DNA of 56,371 bases, from the NCBI GenBank assembly GCA_046350935.1, contig JAXLZK010000024.1, positions 1 through 56,371 of the forward strand, written 5' to 3'. Both the position numbers and the translations under genes were made by a program. The stretch's first letter is position 1. Every line of letters begins with the position of its first letter. Positions 8,800-18,800 of the stretch are shown here, piece by piece. Source of the DNA: Nitrobium sp046350935. Lineage in GTDB: Bacteria; Nitrospirota; Thermodesulfovibrionia; Thermodesulfovibrionales; Dissulfurispiraceae. The notes under the pieces are model-generated. The model worked only from the letters and a program-made list of their open reading frames with translations, was not told where the DNA came from and ran no database searches.

Positions 8800-9709
8800 C
8801 GTTGTTATCCCCACCCTCAACGCCGGACCTTCTCTCCGTCCTCTCCTGGAATCGCTGCGAAGGCAGACGGTTCCCCTGGAGATCGTGGTCGTGGATTCCT
8901 CCTCCGATGACGGGACTCCGGAGGTCGCGGCGACCAGTGGCGCGAAGGTGGTGACGGTGCCGCGGGAGGATTTCGATCACGGGGGAACGCGGAACCTCGG
9001 CGTCAGGTCGGCGTCAGGAGACATCATCGTTTTTGCCACTCAGGATATCATGCCGGCAGACGAATATGCGGTGGAGAGGCTCATTTCTCCTTTCGCTGCC
9101 GACGAAAGGATAGGAGTTTCCTACGGCAGGCAGGTGCCTTGTCCCGGGGCGACCCCTTTTGCGGCCCACATCCGGCTTTTCAACTATCCGGAAGCTTCCT
9201 GCACCCGGTCCCTGGAGGACGGCGGCAGGGGTATCAAAGTTCCCTTCCTTTCCAACTCCTTTGCCGCATACCGGAGGACGGCGCTCCAGGCTATCGGGTA
9301 TTTCAGGGAGAAACTGATTTCCACGGAAGACACCTATGCAGGGGCAAAGATGCTGCTGGCCGGGTTCCGGATTGCCTATGCGGCGGACGCCGTGGTCTAT
9401 CACTCCCACAATTACACCCCGGGGGAGGAATTCAAAAGGTATTTCGATATCGGTGTTTTCCATCGGAAAGAGCGCTGGATCATGGAGACCTTCGGAAGGG
9501 CGGAGGGGGAAGGGAGGCGGTTTCTCCGGTCCGAGCTGCTCTACCTGCTGCAGAACGGGAAGTATCACCTTCTGCCTGAATTTTTCGTACGAAATGTTTT
9601 AAAATATGTCGGCTTCACCTTAGGGCGGCATTATGACAGGCTGCCCCCCCTTATTCTAAAAAAAATCAGTAAAAACATTAATTTTTGGACTAAGAGCCAG
9701 GGTGCATAG
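8792..9709 (+). CDS. Family 2 glycosyltransferase, probable rhamnosyltransferase
   Basis: 305 residues. VSVVIPTLNAG begins the GT2 domain, EIVVVDSSSDDGT binds nucleotide, and DFDHGGTRN (residues about 61-69) is a signature shared with bacterial rhamnosyltransferases of the RfbF/WbbL type. FATQDIMP replaces the usual DXD position, and ISTEDTYAG gives the ED motif. It starts inside the end of the preceding glycosyltransferase gene and is followed by rfbA after 25 bp, so donor synthesis and transfer look co-expressed. The specific acceptor is unknown. Confidence 0.85.
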   Translation: MVSVVIPTLNAGPSLRPLLESLRRQTVPLEIVVVDSSSDDGTPEVAATSGAKVVTVPREDFDHGGTRNLGVRSASGDIIVFATQDIMPADEYAVERLISPFAADERIGVSYGRQVPCPGATPFAAHIRLFNYPEASCTRSLEDGGRGIKVPFLSNSFAAYRRTALQAIGYFREKLISTEDTYAGAKMLLAGFRIAYAADAVVYHSHNYTPGEEFKRYFDIGVFHRKERWIMETFGRAEGEGRRFLRSELLYLLQNGKYHLLPEFFVRNVLKYVGFTLGRHYDRLPPLILKKISKNINFWTKSQGA

Positions 9710-9734
9710 GCACCCGCAGAGCTCCGGAGCGGCG

Positions 9735-10607
9735 ATGAAAGGAATCATTCTCGCAGGTGGCAGTGGAACCAGGTTGTATCCCATCACCCGGGCGGTCTGC
9801 AAGCAGCTCCTGCCCGTGTATGACAAGCCGATGATCTATTACCCGCTTTCGGTGCTGATGCTCGCCGGGATACGGGAGATCCTCATCATCTCGACACCCC
9901 AGGACCTGCCCCGGCTGCAGGAAATGTTCGGGGACGGCTCCCACCTGGGGCTGTGCTTCTCTTACCGGGAGCAGCCATGCCCCAACGGCCTCGCAGAGGC
10001 GTTTCTCATCGGGGAGGAGTTCATCGGCAGAAGCAACGTCTGCCTGATCCTGGGGGATAATATCTTTCATGGGCATGGTCTTACGGAACAGCTGCGGCGT
10101 GCGGCTACGAGTGTGGAACAGGAGGGCGGGGCCACGGTGTTCGGCTATTATGTCACCGACCCGGAAAGATACGGGGTCGTCGAGTTCGACAGGAGCGGAA
10201 CGGTGCTCTCCATAGAGGAAAAACCTGAACTGCCCCGGTCGCACTATGCGGTGACGGGGCTCTATTTTTATGATAATGAGGTTGTCGATATAGCGAAAGG
10301 GATCCGGCCTTCCGCGCGGGGAGAAATGGAGATAACGGACATCAACAAGGAGTACCTCGAAAAGGGCGGGCTGCGGGTGGAGCTCCTGGGCCGGGGGTAT
10401 GCATGGCTCGATACCGGGACCCATGAGAGCCTCCTCGAAGCGGGAGAGTTCATCGCCACGATAGAAAAGCGGCAGGGCCTGAAGGTTGCTTGTATCGAAG
10501 AGGTCGCCTACCTGCTCGGCTATATAGACAGGGAGAAGCTGCTGCGGCTTGCAGAGCCATTGCGGAAGAACGGATATGGAAAGTATCTGCTGCAACTCGT
10601 AAAATAA
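9735..10607 (+). CDS. rfbA: Glucose-1-phosphate thymidylyltransferase
   Basis: Makes dTDP-glucose from dTTP and glucose-1-phosphate, the first step of dTDP-L-rhamnose synthesis. 290 residues, normal for RfbA/RmlA. The N-terminus MKGIILAGGSGTRLYPIT holds the nucleotide-binding signature, KQLLPVYDKPMIYYPLS follows, and LILGDNIFHGHGL carries the metal-binding Asp. I chose the ATG at 9735, after a GGAG site, over a GTG at 9702 that would add 11 residues unlike the family. It leads the rfbACDB run. Confidence 0.95.
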   Translation: MKGIILAGGSGTRLYPITRAVCKQLLPVYDKPMIYYPLSVLMLAGIREILIISTPQDLPRLQEMFGDGSHLGLCFSYREQPCPNGLAEAFLIGEEFIGRSNVCLILGDNIFHGHGLTEQLRRAATSVEQEGGATVFGYYVTDPERYGVVEFDRSGTVLSIEEKPELPRSHYAVTGLYFYDNEVVDIAKGIRPSARGEMEITDINKEYLEKGGLRVELLGRGYAWLDTGTHESLLEAGEFIATIEKRQGLKVACIEEVAYLLGYIDREKLLRLAEPLRKNGYGKYLLQLVK

Positions 10608-10629
10608 GGTTTCCAGGGAGAGTGGATGT

Positions 10630-11193
10630 ATGCCCTTTGAATTCATGAGGCTCGCACTACCTGAAGTAATCCTCATCGCACCCCGGCTCTTCCCCGACGA
10701 CCGGGGGTTTTTTATGGAAGTCTACAAGCATTCCGATTTCTTAAAGGCCGGTATCCCGGAGCACTTCGTCCAGGATAACCATTCGCAATCCTCTCTCGCT
10801 GTGCTCAGGGGATTGCATTACCAGAAGGACCCTGCCGCCCAGGGAAAGCTGGTGCGTTGTCTGCGGGGGAAAATCTACGATGTGGCGGTGGACATCCGGA
10901 AGGGTTCCCCGCGGTACGGGAAGTGGGTCTCCGCCGAGCTGTCGGGAGAGAACAACCATCAGCTCTACGTTCCCCCCGGCTTTGCCCACGGTTTCGTGGT
11001 GCTGACGCACACCGCAGAGATCATGTACAAGTGCACGGAAGAGTATTCCCCGGAGAACGACAGGGGCATCCGGTGGAACGACCCGGATATCAACGTGATC
11101 TGGCCGGTGCAGGAGCCGATCCTTTCCGAGAAGGATAAAAGACATCCCTCCCTGCGGGATGCCGATAATAATTTTCTCTTCAGGGCGGCATAA
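10630..11193 (+). CDS. rfbC: dTDP-4-dehydrorhamnose 3,5-epimerase
   Basis: Converts dTDP-4-keto-6-deoxyglucose to dTDP-4-keto-L-rhamnose. 187 residues, the usual size. Motifs of the cupin-fold epimerase are present: FPDDRGFFMEVYK, the catalytic His in LRGLHYQ, and YVPPGFAHGF. It starts 22 bp after rfbA and ends directly against the ATG of rfbD, so the two are probably translated together. Confidence 0.95.
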   Translation: MPFEFMRLALPEVILIAPRLFPDDRGFFMEVYKHSDFLKAGIPEHFVQDNHSQSSLAVLRGLHYQKDPAAQGKLVRCLRGKIYDVAVDIRKGSPRYGKWVSAELSGENNHQLYVPPGFAHGFVVLTHTAEIMYKCTEEYSPENDRGIRWNDPDINVIWPVQEPILSEKDKRHPSLRDADNNFLFRAA

Positions 11194-12045
11194 ATGAGAG
11201 TGCTCATTGCCGGGGCCAGGGGCCAGTTGGCCATGGAGTTTCAGCGGCGGCTGGAGGGAGACGCCTCCTATCAGGTGACCGCGTTGGGACGGGAGGAGCT
11301 GGATGTCTCCGACGCCGCCGCGGTGGACGGGGCGGTTTCCCTCCATCGACCCGCGGTGGTGCTCAACTGTGCCGCCTATAATCTGGTGGACAGGGCGGAA
11401 GAGGACGACGGACCTGCGTTCCGTATCAATGCAAAAGGGGTGAGAAACCTCGCTGCTTCCTGCCGGAGGAGCGGGGCGCTGCTGGTCCACTACAGCACCG
11501 ATTATGTTTTCGACGGGACAAAGGAGGGCTTCTATACCGAAGAGGACCCCCCCTGTCCCCTCAATAAGTACGGGGAGAGCAAGCGTGCAGGGGAGACGCT
11601 GCTCAGGGAGGAGACGGAGGATTTTCTGCTCTTCCGGGTGAGCTGGGTGTTCGGGCAGGGGACGCAGAATTTCCTCTACAAGCTCTCGGAATGGGCAAAG
11701 CGGAATGCCGTGCTGAAAGTGGTGGGGGACCAAGTCTCCGTGCCGACCTACACGGAAGACATCGTGGACGCTACCCTGTCCGCCTTGAAAAGGGGAGTCA
11801 GGGGAATGTACCACCTGACCAACAGCGGATATGCCTCCCGCTATGAGGTCGCCCGCTACTATCTCGAAAAAGCGGGTCTCTCCACCCTGCTGCTTCCCGT
11901 GACCTCGGACCATTTCCCCACCCCTGCAAAGAGGCCGTACTTTACGGCGATGTCCAATGCGGGGATCTCCCGTATCCTTGGCAGGGATCTCCCGGACTGG
12001 AGGGATGCGGTGGACAGATTTATCAAAAGGATGGAAACAAAATGA
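11194..12045 (+). CDS. rfbD: dTDP-4-dehydrorhamnose reductase
   Basis: Last step of dTDP-L-rhamnose formation, an NAD(P)H-dependent reduction. 283 residues, an extended short-chain dehydrogenase. Seen: MRVLIAGARGQLAMEF (Rossmann loop), VVLNCAAYNLVDRAEED, the YSTDYVFDG segment and YGESKRAGE with the catalytic Tyr-x-x-x-Lys. Its ATG follows the rfbC stop with no gap, and its stop overlaps the rfbB start by four bases. Confidence 0.95.
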   Translation: MRVLIAGARGQLAMEFQRRLEGDASYQVTALGREELDVSDAAAVDGAVSLHRPAVVLNCAAYNLVDRAEEDDGPAFRINAKGVRNLAASCRRSGALLVHYSTDYVFDGTKEGFYTEEDPPCPLNKYGESKRAGETLLREETEDFLLFRVSWVFGQGTQNFLYKLSEWAKRNAVLKVVGDQVSVPTYTEDIVDATLSALKRGVRGMYHLTNSGYASRYEVARYYLEKAGLSTLLLPVTSDHFPTPAKRPYFTAMSNAGISRILGRDLPDWRDAVDRFIKRMETK

Positions 12046-13034
12046 AGAAAGTGCTGGTAACCGGAGGAGCGGGGTTCATCGGGAGCGAGTTTGTCCGGGA
12101 GGGGGTGCGGAGGGGATACTCCCTCGCCGTCGTCGACAAACTCTCCTATGCAGGGGACCCCGAAAGAATACAGGAGTGCGGGCGAGGGGTTTCTTTCTAC
12201 AGGGCCGATATTACGAACGGTGATTTTGTCCATCATATATTCGGCGCGGAAAAGCCCGACGCAGTGGTCCACTGGGCAGCGGAAAGCCATGTGGACAGGA
12301 GCATCCAGGACGCCTCGCCCTTTATTGATGCGAATGTGAAGGGCACCCAGGTTCTCCTGGAAGCGGCGCGGCGCTTCGGGGTGGAGAAGTTCGTTAATAT
12401 CTCCACGGACGAAGTCTACGGCGAGCTCGACGAGGACGGCCTGTTCCGGGAGGATACGCCGCTCTGCCCCAATTCCCCCTACTCGGTGAGCAAGGCGGCG
12501 GCGGACATGCTCGGGAGGGCGTATTACCGGACGCACGGGGTGCCGGTGGTCACCGTGCGCCCCTCCAACAATTACGGTCCTTGGCAATACCCGGAGAAGC
12601 TCATCCCGGTGGTGATCCTCAAGGCGCTCCGTGAGGAGAAGATCCCGGTGTACGGCACAGGGGAAAATGTGCGGGAATGGCTCTATGTCTCCGATTGCGC
12701 CGGTGCGGTCTTCTCCTTGCTCGAAAAGGGGCGCCCCGGCGAGGCGTACAACGTGGGCAGCGGCGAGGAGCGGAGGAATATCGAGGTGGTCAGGGCCATT
12801 CTGCGGATACTGGACAAGCCTGAGGACCTGATAGAATTTACCCGGGACAGGCCGGGGCATGATTTCCGGTATTCGCTCGATTCCGCCAAGGCGGGGAGCG
12901 AGATCGGGTGGCGCCGGGAGGTCTCCTTCGAAGAGGGGATAAAAAAGACCGTGCAGTGGTACCTGGACAATATGCCCTGGGTCAGGGGCAAGCTCGACTC
13001 CCTTGCCCGGTACTGGCAGAAGGTCTACGAATAG
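12042..13034 (+). CDS. rfbB: dTDP-glucose 4,6-dehydratase
   Basis: Second step of the rhamnose pathway, NAD-dependent dehydration of dTDP-glucose. 330 residues. Seen: VTGGAGFIGSEF, WAAESHVDRSI, STDEVYGEL and YSVSKAAADM (catalytic Tyr and Lys), then RPSNNYGPWQYPEKLIP. It completes the A-C-D-B order. No terminator hairpin with a T-run is visible after the stop; a repeat-rich gap follows. Confidence 0.95.
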   Translation: MKKVLVTGGAGFIGSEFVREGVRRGYSLAVVDKLSYAGDPERIQECGRGVSFYRADITNGDFVHHIFGAEKPDAVVHWAAESHVDRSIQDASPFIDANVKGTQVLLEAARRFGVEKFVNISTDEVYGELDEDGLFREDTPLCPNSPYSVSKAAADMLGRAYYRTHGVPVVTVRPSNNYGPWQYPEKLIPVVILKALREEKIPVYGTGENVREWLYVSDCAGAVFSLLEKGRPGEAYNVGSGEERRNIEVVRAILRILDKPEDLIEFTRDRPGHDFRYSLDSAKAGSEIGWRREVSFEEGIKKTVQWYLDNMPWVRGKLDSLARYWQKVYE

Positions 13035-13090
13035 GGAGGTAAGGGTGCCGGGCAAACGCATCACAATGCATGGTGAGCGAATATTCTCTT

Positions 13091-13198
13091 GAGATTGCTT
13101 CGCTCCGCTCGCAATGACAGAGGGGAAAAAGACTGCAATGACAGAAAAGAGGTTCTTGTATGCTGTCATTGCGAAGGGTCGTATCCTGAAGCAATCTC
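13091..13198. repeat. Dispersed inverted repeat (GAGATTGCTTCG...GAAGCAATCTC)
   Basis: GAGATTGCTTCGCTCCGCTC-GCAATGACAG at 13091-13120 is mirrored by CTGTCATTGCG...GAAGCAATCTC at 13163-13198. This is a very common type of intergenic mobile repeat. It occupies most of the 295-bp gap between rfbB and the sugar transferase gene, which otherwise holds only a possible TATACT -10 at 13291. Confidence 0.65.
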
Positions 13199-13329
13199 TT
13201 TCTTCAGTCTTTCTCCCTATCTCTCCCTTTACCTCTGCCTGTTTTTGCAGATGGGGAAAACCCGCTCCCGCTCATGGGAGGCCGTTGTGCTATACTTTTA
13301 CACCATGAAAATGCTTTCAGCAGGATTTC

Positions 13330-14784
13330 TTGCGAATCGATACCAAATATAAGGAAGTAGCAGGCATTGTCTCGCTTGCCGTACTTGATACCGCTGCCTT
13401 CTATCTTTCGCTCTTCCTCGCCTATTCAGTCAGGAAGTTTCTCAACATTCTTATTGTCAAGCTGGTGCCCCTGAAGTTTTCCCTCCCCTATTTTTTCGCT
13501 TTCTGGTGGATGCCGGTGATTGTCCTCGTTTTCATCGCGTACCAGGGGCTCTATGCAAAGCGGCTCTCCTTCTGGGATGAATCGAGGGAGCTGATAAAGG
13601 CGCTGAGCCTTGCCGTTCTCGTTGTTTTTGCCATCGCCACCCTGGGGAGGCTTACTTACGGGATATCGCGTCTCACCATCATCCTGCTCTTTTTCTGCAG
13701 CCTCCTGGTGTTTCCCCTTGCCCGCCTCACGGGGAAGAGGCTTTTGTACCGGATGGGGCTCTGGAAGGAGAACCTTATCATCATCGGTGCCGGCTGTGCG
13801 GGGATGGATATTGCAAAGGGCATCGACGGTGACAAGCACCTCGGATACAATATCATCGGGTTCCTGGACGACGACCTGAAAAAGATCGGACGGAAGATCG
13901 TCATCAACAGCAGAAACTACAAGGTGTTCGGGAAGGTCAAAAACTTCAATAAGTTCCTCACTCTTCTGAATATTTCGACCGTCATCATCGCCATCCCCTC
14001 CCACTCGGTGGAGGACCTTTCCCGGCTGACCAATACTGTCCAGAAATACGCAAAGAGGGTGCTCCTTATTCCCGATCTCAAGGGGGTCGCCCTTGCAAAC
14101 ACCGAACTGTACCACCTCTTCATGCAGCAGCTCTTCCTGCTGAAAATAAACAACAACCTGAAGTCATCCCTTAACCAATATATAAAGAGGGGGGTCGATC
14201 TCTTGCTCTCCGTTCTCCTCCTCCCCCTGCTCCTGTTCCTCGTCGGGATCTTCGGCCTCCTGATCGTGCTGGATTCGCGGGGGCCTGTTTTTCTGGTGCA
14301 GGACAGGGTGGGGATGAACCGGAAATTGTTCAGATGCATAAAATTCAGGACTATGTACATACAGGCCGACGCTATCCTTGGTAAGTACCTCGAGAACAAT
14401 AAAGAAGCCCGGGAAGAGTGGTGCCGGTACCGGAAGCTGAAGGATTTCGACCCGCGGGTCACCCGCATCGGGAAGTTCCTCAGGAGGACGTCCCTGGATG
14501 AGCTGCCCCAGATTTTTAACGTGTTTGCCGGGGATATGAGCTTCCTGGGGCCCCGTCCCTATCTGCCCGATGAAGAGGAGGAGATGAGGCAGTATGGCCA
14601 CCTGATTCTCCTAACGCGGCCGGGCATCACCGGACTCTGGCAGGTGTCGGGAAGGAGCGAGCTGGACTTCGAGGCGCGGGTGAAGCTGGACGCCTGGTAT
14701 GTCCTGAACTGGTCGCTGTGGCTCGATATAGTGATCCTTTTGAAGACCATCCGGGTAGTGTTCAGCAGGGAGGGGGCGTATTGA
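13330..14784 (+). CDS. Polyprenyl-phosphate sugar-1-phosphate transferase (WbaP/WcaJ-like)
   Basis: Initiates glycan synthesis by loading a sugar-1-phosphate on undecaprenyl phosphate at the inner membrane. 484 residues: about five N-terminal membrane segments (10-150), a Rossmann-like middle part beginning LIIIGAGCAGMDIAKG, a membrane helix near 290-315, and a C-terminal bacterial sugar transferase domain with FRCIKFRTMY, RIGKFLRRTSLDELPQ, MSFLGPRPYLP and RPGITGLWQVSGR, all catalytic-domain hallmarks. The frame is closed upstream by a TGA at 13306, leaving TTG 13330 as the best start; ATGs at 13305 and 13311 are out of frame. The sugar is unknown, though Gal or Glc is usual in this family. 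Confidence 0.9.
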   Translation: MRIDTKYKEVAGIVSLAVLDTAAFYLSLFLAYSVRKFLNILIVKLVPLKFSLPYFFAFWWMPVIVLVFIAYQGLYAKRLSFWDESRELIKALSLAVLVVFAIATLGRLTYGISRLTIILLFFCSLLVFPLARLTGKRLLYRMGLWKENLIIIGAGCAGMDIAKGIDGDKHLGYNIIGFLDDDLKKIGRKIVINSRNYKVFGKVKNFNKFLTLLNISTVIIAIPSHSVEDLSRLTNTVQKYAKRVLLIPDLKGVALANTELYHLFMQQLFLLKINNNLKSSLNQYIKRGVDLLLSVLLLPLLLFLVGIFGLLIVLDSRGPVFLVQDRVGMNRKLFRCIKFRTMYIQADAILGKYLENNKEAREEWCRYRKLKDFDPRVTRIGKFLRRTSLDELPQIFNVFAGDMSFLGPRPYLPDEEEEMRQYGHLILLTRPGITGLWQVSGRSELDFEARVKLDAWYVLNWSLWLDIVILLKTIRVVFSREGAY

Positions 14785-14863
14785 TGGGAAAGCTCACGGT
14801 TCCGGAGCGTGCAAAAGAGGGCGGGTGCCGTGCGAGGTGCCCGGAAGCTACCGGTGATACGGC

Positions 14864-15832
14864 ATGGTGAACAATCTTCTGTCCATCGTGATCCCCATCT
14901 ATAACGAGGGAAAATGTATCGACGCCTTGTGGCAAAGGTTGCGCGGTGTCGAAGAGAATATACGCGATTTTACGGTCGAATATGTCTTCGTGAATGACGG
15001 GTCCGTCGACGATTCATTGCGCATGCTGAAGCACCTCGCAGCGCACGACGCGCGCGTGAAGATCCTCAGCTTTTCCAGGAATTTCGGGCATCAGATCGCG
15101 ATAACCGCCGGCATCGACTATGCGGGTGGCGAAGCGGTGATCGTCATGGATGCCGATCTGCAGGACCCCCCGGAGCTCATTTGCGACATGTTGGAGCAAT
15201 ACAGGGAGGGCTATGATGTCGTATATGCGGTAAGGAGGGTGAGGAAAGGGGAGACCTACTTCAAGAGAAGGTCCGCGGAATTCTTTTACAAGATAATGAG
15301 CAGGCTTTCCCTGGTTTCGATCCCTCCCAACACGGGAGACTTCAGGCTCATGAGCCGGAGAGTGGTTGCTTCATTGAGCCTCCTGAGGGAGAGGGACCGG
15401 TTTGTGCGCGGGATGATCAGTTGGGTCGGATTCAAGCAGACCGGGATCGAGTTCGACCGGGACCCCCGTCTTGCCGGGGAAACAAAATATCCACTGCGAA
15501 AGATGATGAAGTTCGCCTTCGACGGGATTGTGAGTTTCTCCAATGTTCCGCTGAAGCTCGCAACATGGATGGGATTTATCACCTCCTTCTTCTCTCTCGT
15601 TTATATATTTGTAGTCCTTGTCAAAAAGTTTCTGGGCCATACCCTGCCGGGCTATGCCTCCCTTATGATCTCGATTCTCTTCCTGGGAGGGGTTCAGCTC
15701 ATTACGATCGGCATTCTCGGAGAATATATCGGCAGGATCTATAATGAGGCAAAGGCCAGGCCTCTCTATCTTCTTGAAGAGACAGTAAATATCGATAGAC
15801 GTCGCTCTCTCCCTGAGGGTGGTCGTTGCTGA
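14864..15832 (+). CDS. Polyprenyl-phosphate glycosyltransferase (DPM1/ArnC/GtrB-like)
   Basis: A 322-residue GT2 enzyme that moves a sugar from a nucleotide donor to polyprenyl phosphate, giving the donor used by GT-C transferases. Seen: LSIVIPIYNEGKCID, VFVNDGSVDDSL, VIVMDADLQDPPE (the DXD metal site, about residues 92-104) and the family tail with two membrane helices (about 230-300) ending IGRIYNEAKARPLYLLEE. It overlaps the start of the large GT-C gene by seven bases, which strongly suggests that it supplies that enzyme's donor. Confidence 0.92.
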   Translation: MVNNLLSIVIPIYNEGKCIDALWQRLRGVEENIRDFTVEYVFVNDGSVDDSLRMLKHLAAHDARVKILSFSRNFGHQIAITAGIDYAGGEAVIVMDADLQDPPELICDMLEQYREGYDVVYAVRRVRKGETYFKRRSAEFFYKIMSRLSLVSIPPNTGDFRLMSRRVVASLSLLRERDRFVRGMISWVGFKQTGIEFDRDPRLAGETKYPLRKMMKFAFDGIVSFSNVPLKLATWMGFITSFFSLVYIFVVLVKKFLGHTLPGYASLMISILFLGGVQLITIGILGEYIGRIYNEAKARPLYLLEETVNIDRRRSLPEGGRC

Positions 15833-18800
15833 GCACCCCGCGACGGGATTACGCTGCCCGGCCCCGGAACCCATTGTTTTTGTATGGAGCCCTGCTGTGC
15901 AGCGCCCTCGTAGTGCGACTGCTGTTGGCAACGAACATAGCCGGGTATCCGACCGACATCGCCACTTTCAAGGCATGGGCGGTCCATGCCGCAGGCAGGG
16001 GGCTCTTCCATTTATATGCGTCGGGTACTTTCGTCGATTACCCTCCCGGCTATCTCTATGTTTTGTATGGGATAGGAAAGCTTAGAGAGCTTTTATCGCT
16101 GGATTTCAATTCCGGGGCGTTTCTTGTCCTGCTGAAATTGCCGGCCCTTATCGCTGACCTGCTCTCTTCTCTCCTTCTTTTCTCCAGCGCCCGGAACCGG
16201 ATGGGGGACCGGGCGGCGCTGGGCATAGCGCTTGCCTATCTCCTCAACCCGGCTGTCATACTGAATTCCGCGGTGTGGGGGCAGATAGATTCCGTACTTG
16301 CCCTGCTCATCGTCGTTTGTTTGTCGCTCGTTGTGCGGAAGCAGGTGCAGTGGGCCGTAGTCGTTTTTGTCTGCGCGGTTCTGGTCAAGCCGCAGGCCTT
16401 GATTATCTCTCCGGTGCTGATTGCGGCTTTGATCCGTGAAAGGAGCGTTAACACTTCACTGCGTGCGGCGCTCTACGGACTTGCCGCTTTCGTCCTCCTT
16501 GTGCTGCCTTTTTCTCTCCAGCAGGGGCCCTTGTGGCCATTATGGATCGTGGAGCTGTACAGAAAGACGCTGACCTCCTATCCCTATGCGAGCCTGAACG
16601 CATTTAATCTCTTTTCACTGCTGGGCGGCAACTGGATACCCGAGTCCGCCCCGCTGTTTTGCCTGCCCTACGGCATATGGGGGAGTATCTTTATCGTGTG
16701 TATCACGGCGGCATCCTTTTTCTTGTCTCTGAGGAGCAAGGACCCCGGCGGAGTCTACGGTATCGGGATGTTCCTTTTTGCGGCGGTTTTCCTTTTTGCA
16801 TCGAGAATGCATGAGCGCTATTTATTTCCGCTGCTCTTCCTGGCCCTCATGAGCTATATTCATGAAGGGAAGAGAAGCAGGCTCTTCCTGTTCGCAGGCT
16901 TCAGCATTACGCATTTCCTTAACGTGGGCTATGCATTGGCCCTTGCTCTCAGGGGCGCCTACTTCATTCCCCGGAATGATCCTCTCCTGATTATTGTTTC
17001 CCTTGCGCACCTGCTCCTGTTCGGCTGCCTTGTGCGGTCTCTCTTTGCGGGGTCCCCTGCAAGCTCCCCTCCCTCAGGCAGCGCTGCTTTCTCCCGGAAA
17101 GGGGCCGCCCTTACCCGAAAAGACCTCGTTTTCTTGTGCGGTATTACCCTGGTGTGCGCCGCGGCCTCTCTCTACGACATGGGAGCGAGAAGAGTCCCTG
17201 AAACATTCTGGAAGCCGGAAAGGGCCGGGGAGAGCTTTTCGGTCGATTTCGGAGAAACAGAACAGGTGCGGGAGATCTATTATTATGCCGGCCTGGGAGA
17301 GGGACAGTACCGCATCGACTATGCAGATGAAGCGGGGCGATGGAGATACGGCGGCACGATTCAGCAGAAAGATATTTTCCAATGGAAGTGCAAGGAGATA
17401 AATGCAGCAACGCGATCCGTCAGGGTCACCGTGGAGAAGCCGGGAGCGATGCTGCAGGAGCTGGTTTTCGTGGGAAAGGACCGTGCGCGGCTCTCCGTGC
17501 GCTCTTTTTCTTCCTCTGACGCCCGGTTGAGCGCCCCGCGCTCCGTTCGCGCCCTTTTTGACGAGCAGGACACGATAGAGGGAGGTCCGTCGTTCCGGTC
17601 GGGGATGTTCTTCGACGAAATCTATTTTGCGAGGACAGCCTATGAGTATGTGAACGGGCTTGAGCCGTACGAGAACACCCATCCTCCCCTGGGCAAGGTG
17701 CTGATCTCATGGGGTATCGCCCTTTACGGCATGAACCCTTTCGGGTGGCGCATCATGGGAGTCATTGCAGGGATTGCCCTGGTTCCGCTGATGTATGTGC
17801 TGGGGAAGAGGCTCTTCGGGAAAACGGAATACGCCTGTATCGCCGCTTTTCTGACCGCTTTTGACTTCATGCGTTTTGTGCAGTCCCGCATCGCCACTGT
17901 CGATATGTTCGCGGTCCTCTTCATCGTCCTTGCGTACTATTTCATGCACCGCTTCATGGACCGCTCTGCGGGCATGCGCTTCGGTGAGTCCGGCTCCCGT
18001 GCGCCACTGGCCCCCCTGGGCTTATCAGGCCTGTTTTTCGGGCTGGCGGCGGCGTGCAAATGGATCGGCGTGTATGCCGGGCTCGGGCTGGCGGTGCTGT
18101 TCTTCTCTTCTTTGTACCGCAGCTATCGGGAGTACAAGGGCGCCCTCAGAAGAGATAACGCGGAGGAGGGCAAAGAAGACGCGGCAGAATGGGAAAGGGC
18201 ATCCTCGGCGGCGGGAGGATTCCCCGGGCATGTCGGGAAGATGCTCCTGTGGAGTCTCGTGTTCTTTGTGCTCGTCCCCGTTCTTCTCTATGGAGCGTCC
18301 TATATCCCCTTTATGAGGCTGCCGGGACCCGGCCATAGCCTTTCGGATGTCGTTGCCGCCCAGGCCCATATGTATCACTATCATAAGAACCTCAAACAAA
18401 CAGTGCCCCATCCTTTCTCCTCACGGTGGTGGGAATGGCCCCTCATAAAGAGACCGATATGGTTCTATCGGGGCCTCGCTGTCCCTCCCGGTAAAATATC
18501 CAGCATCGTCTCCATGGGGAATCCGGCTGTCTGGTGGGGAGGAATCGCCGGAATCGCCTTCCTGCTGGCGCGGGCGCTGCAGAGGAAGGCCGACGGGAAA
18601 GATTTGTTCGTTCTTATCGGACTGGCCGCTCAGTACATGCCCTGGATGGCCGTCCCCCGTGAGACGTATATCTACCATTTCTTCGCAAGCACCCCATTCC
18701 TGGTCCTGGGAGCCGTCGCCCTGAGCATGCGGATAAAAGAGGGCTTCCGCAGAGGACCGTGGCTTATCTATTCCTATCTCGGACTGGTCGTGCTGCTTTT

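Noticed and set aside
13089..13352. Small frames between rfbB and the sugar transferase
   Set aside because: They run through the dispersed repeat and have no ribosome site.
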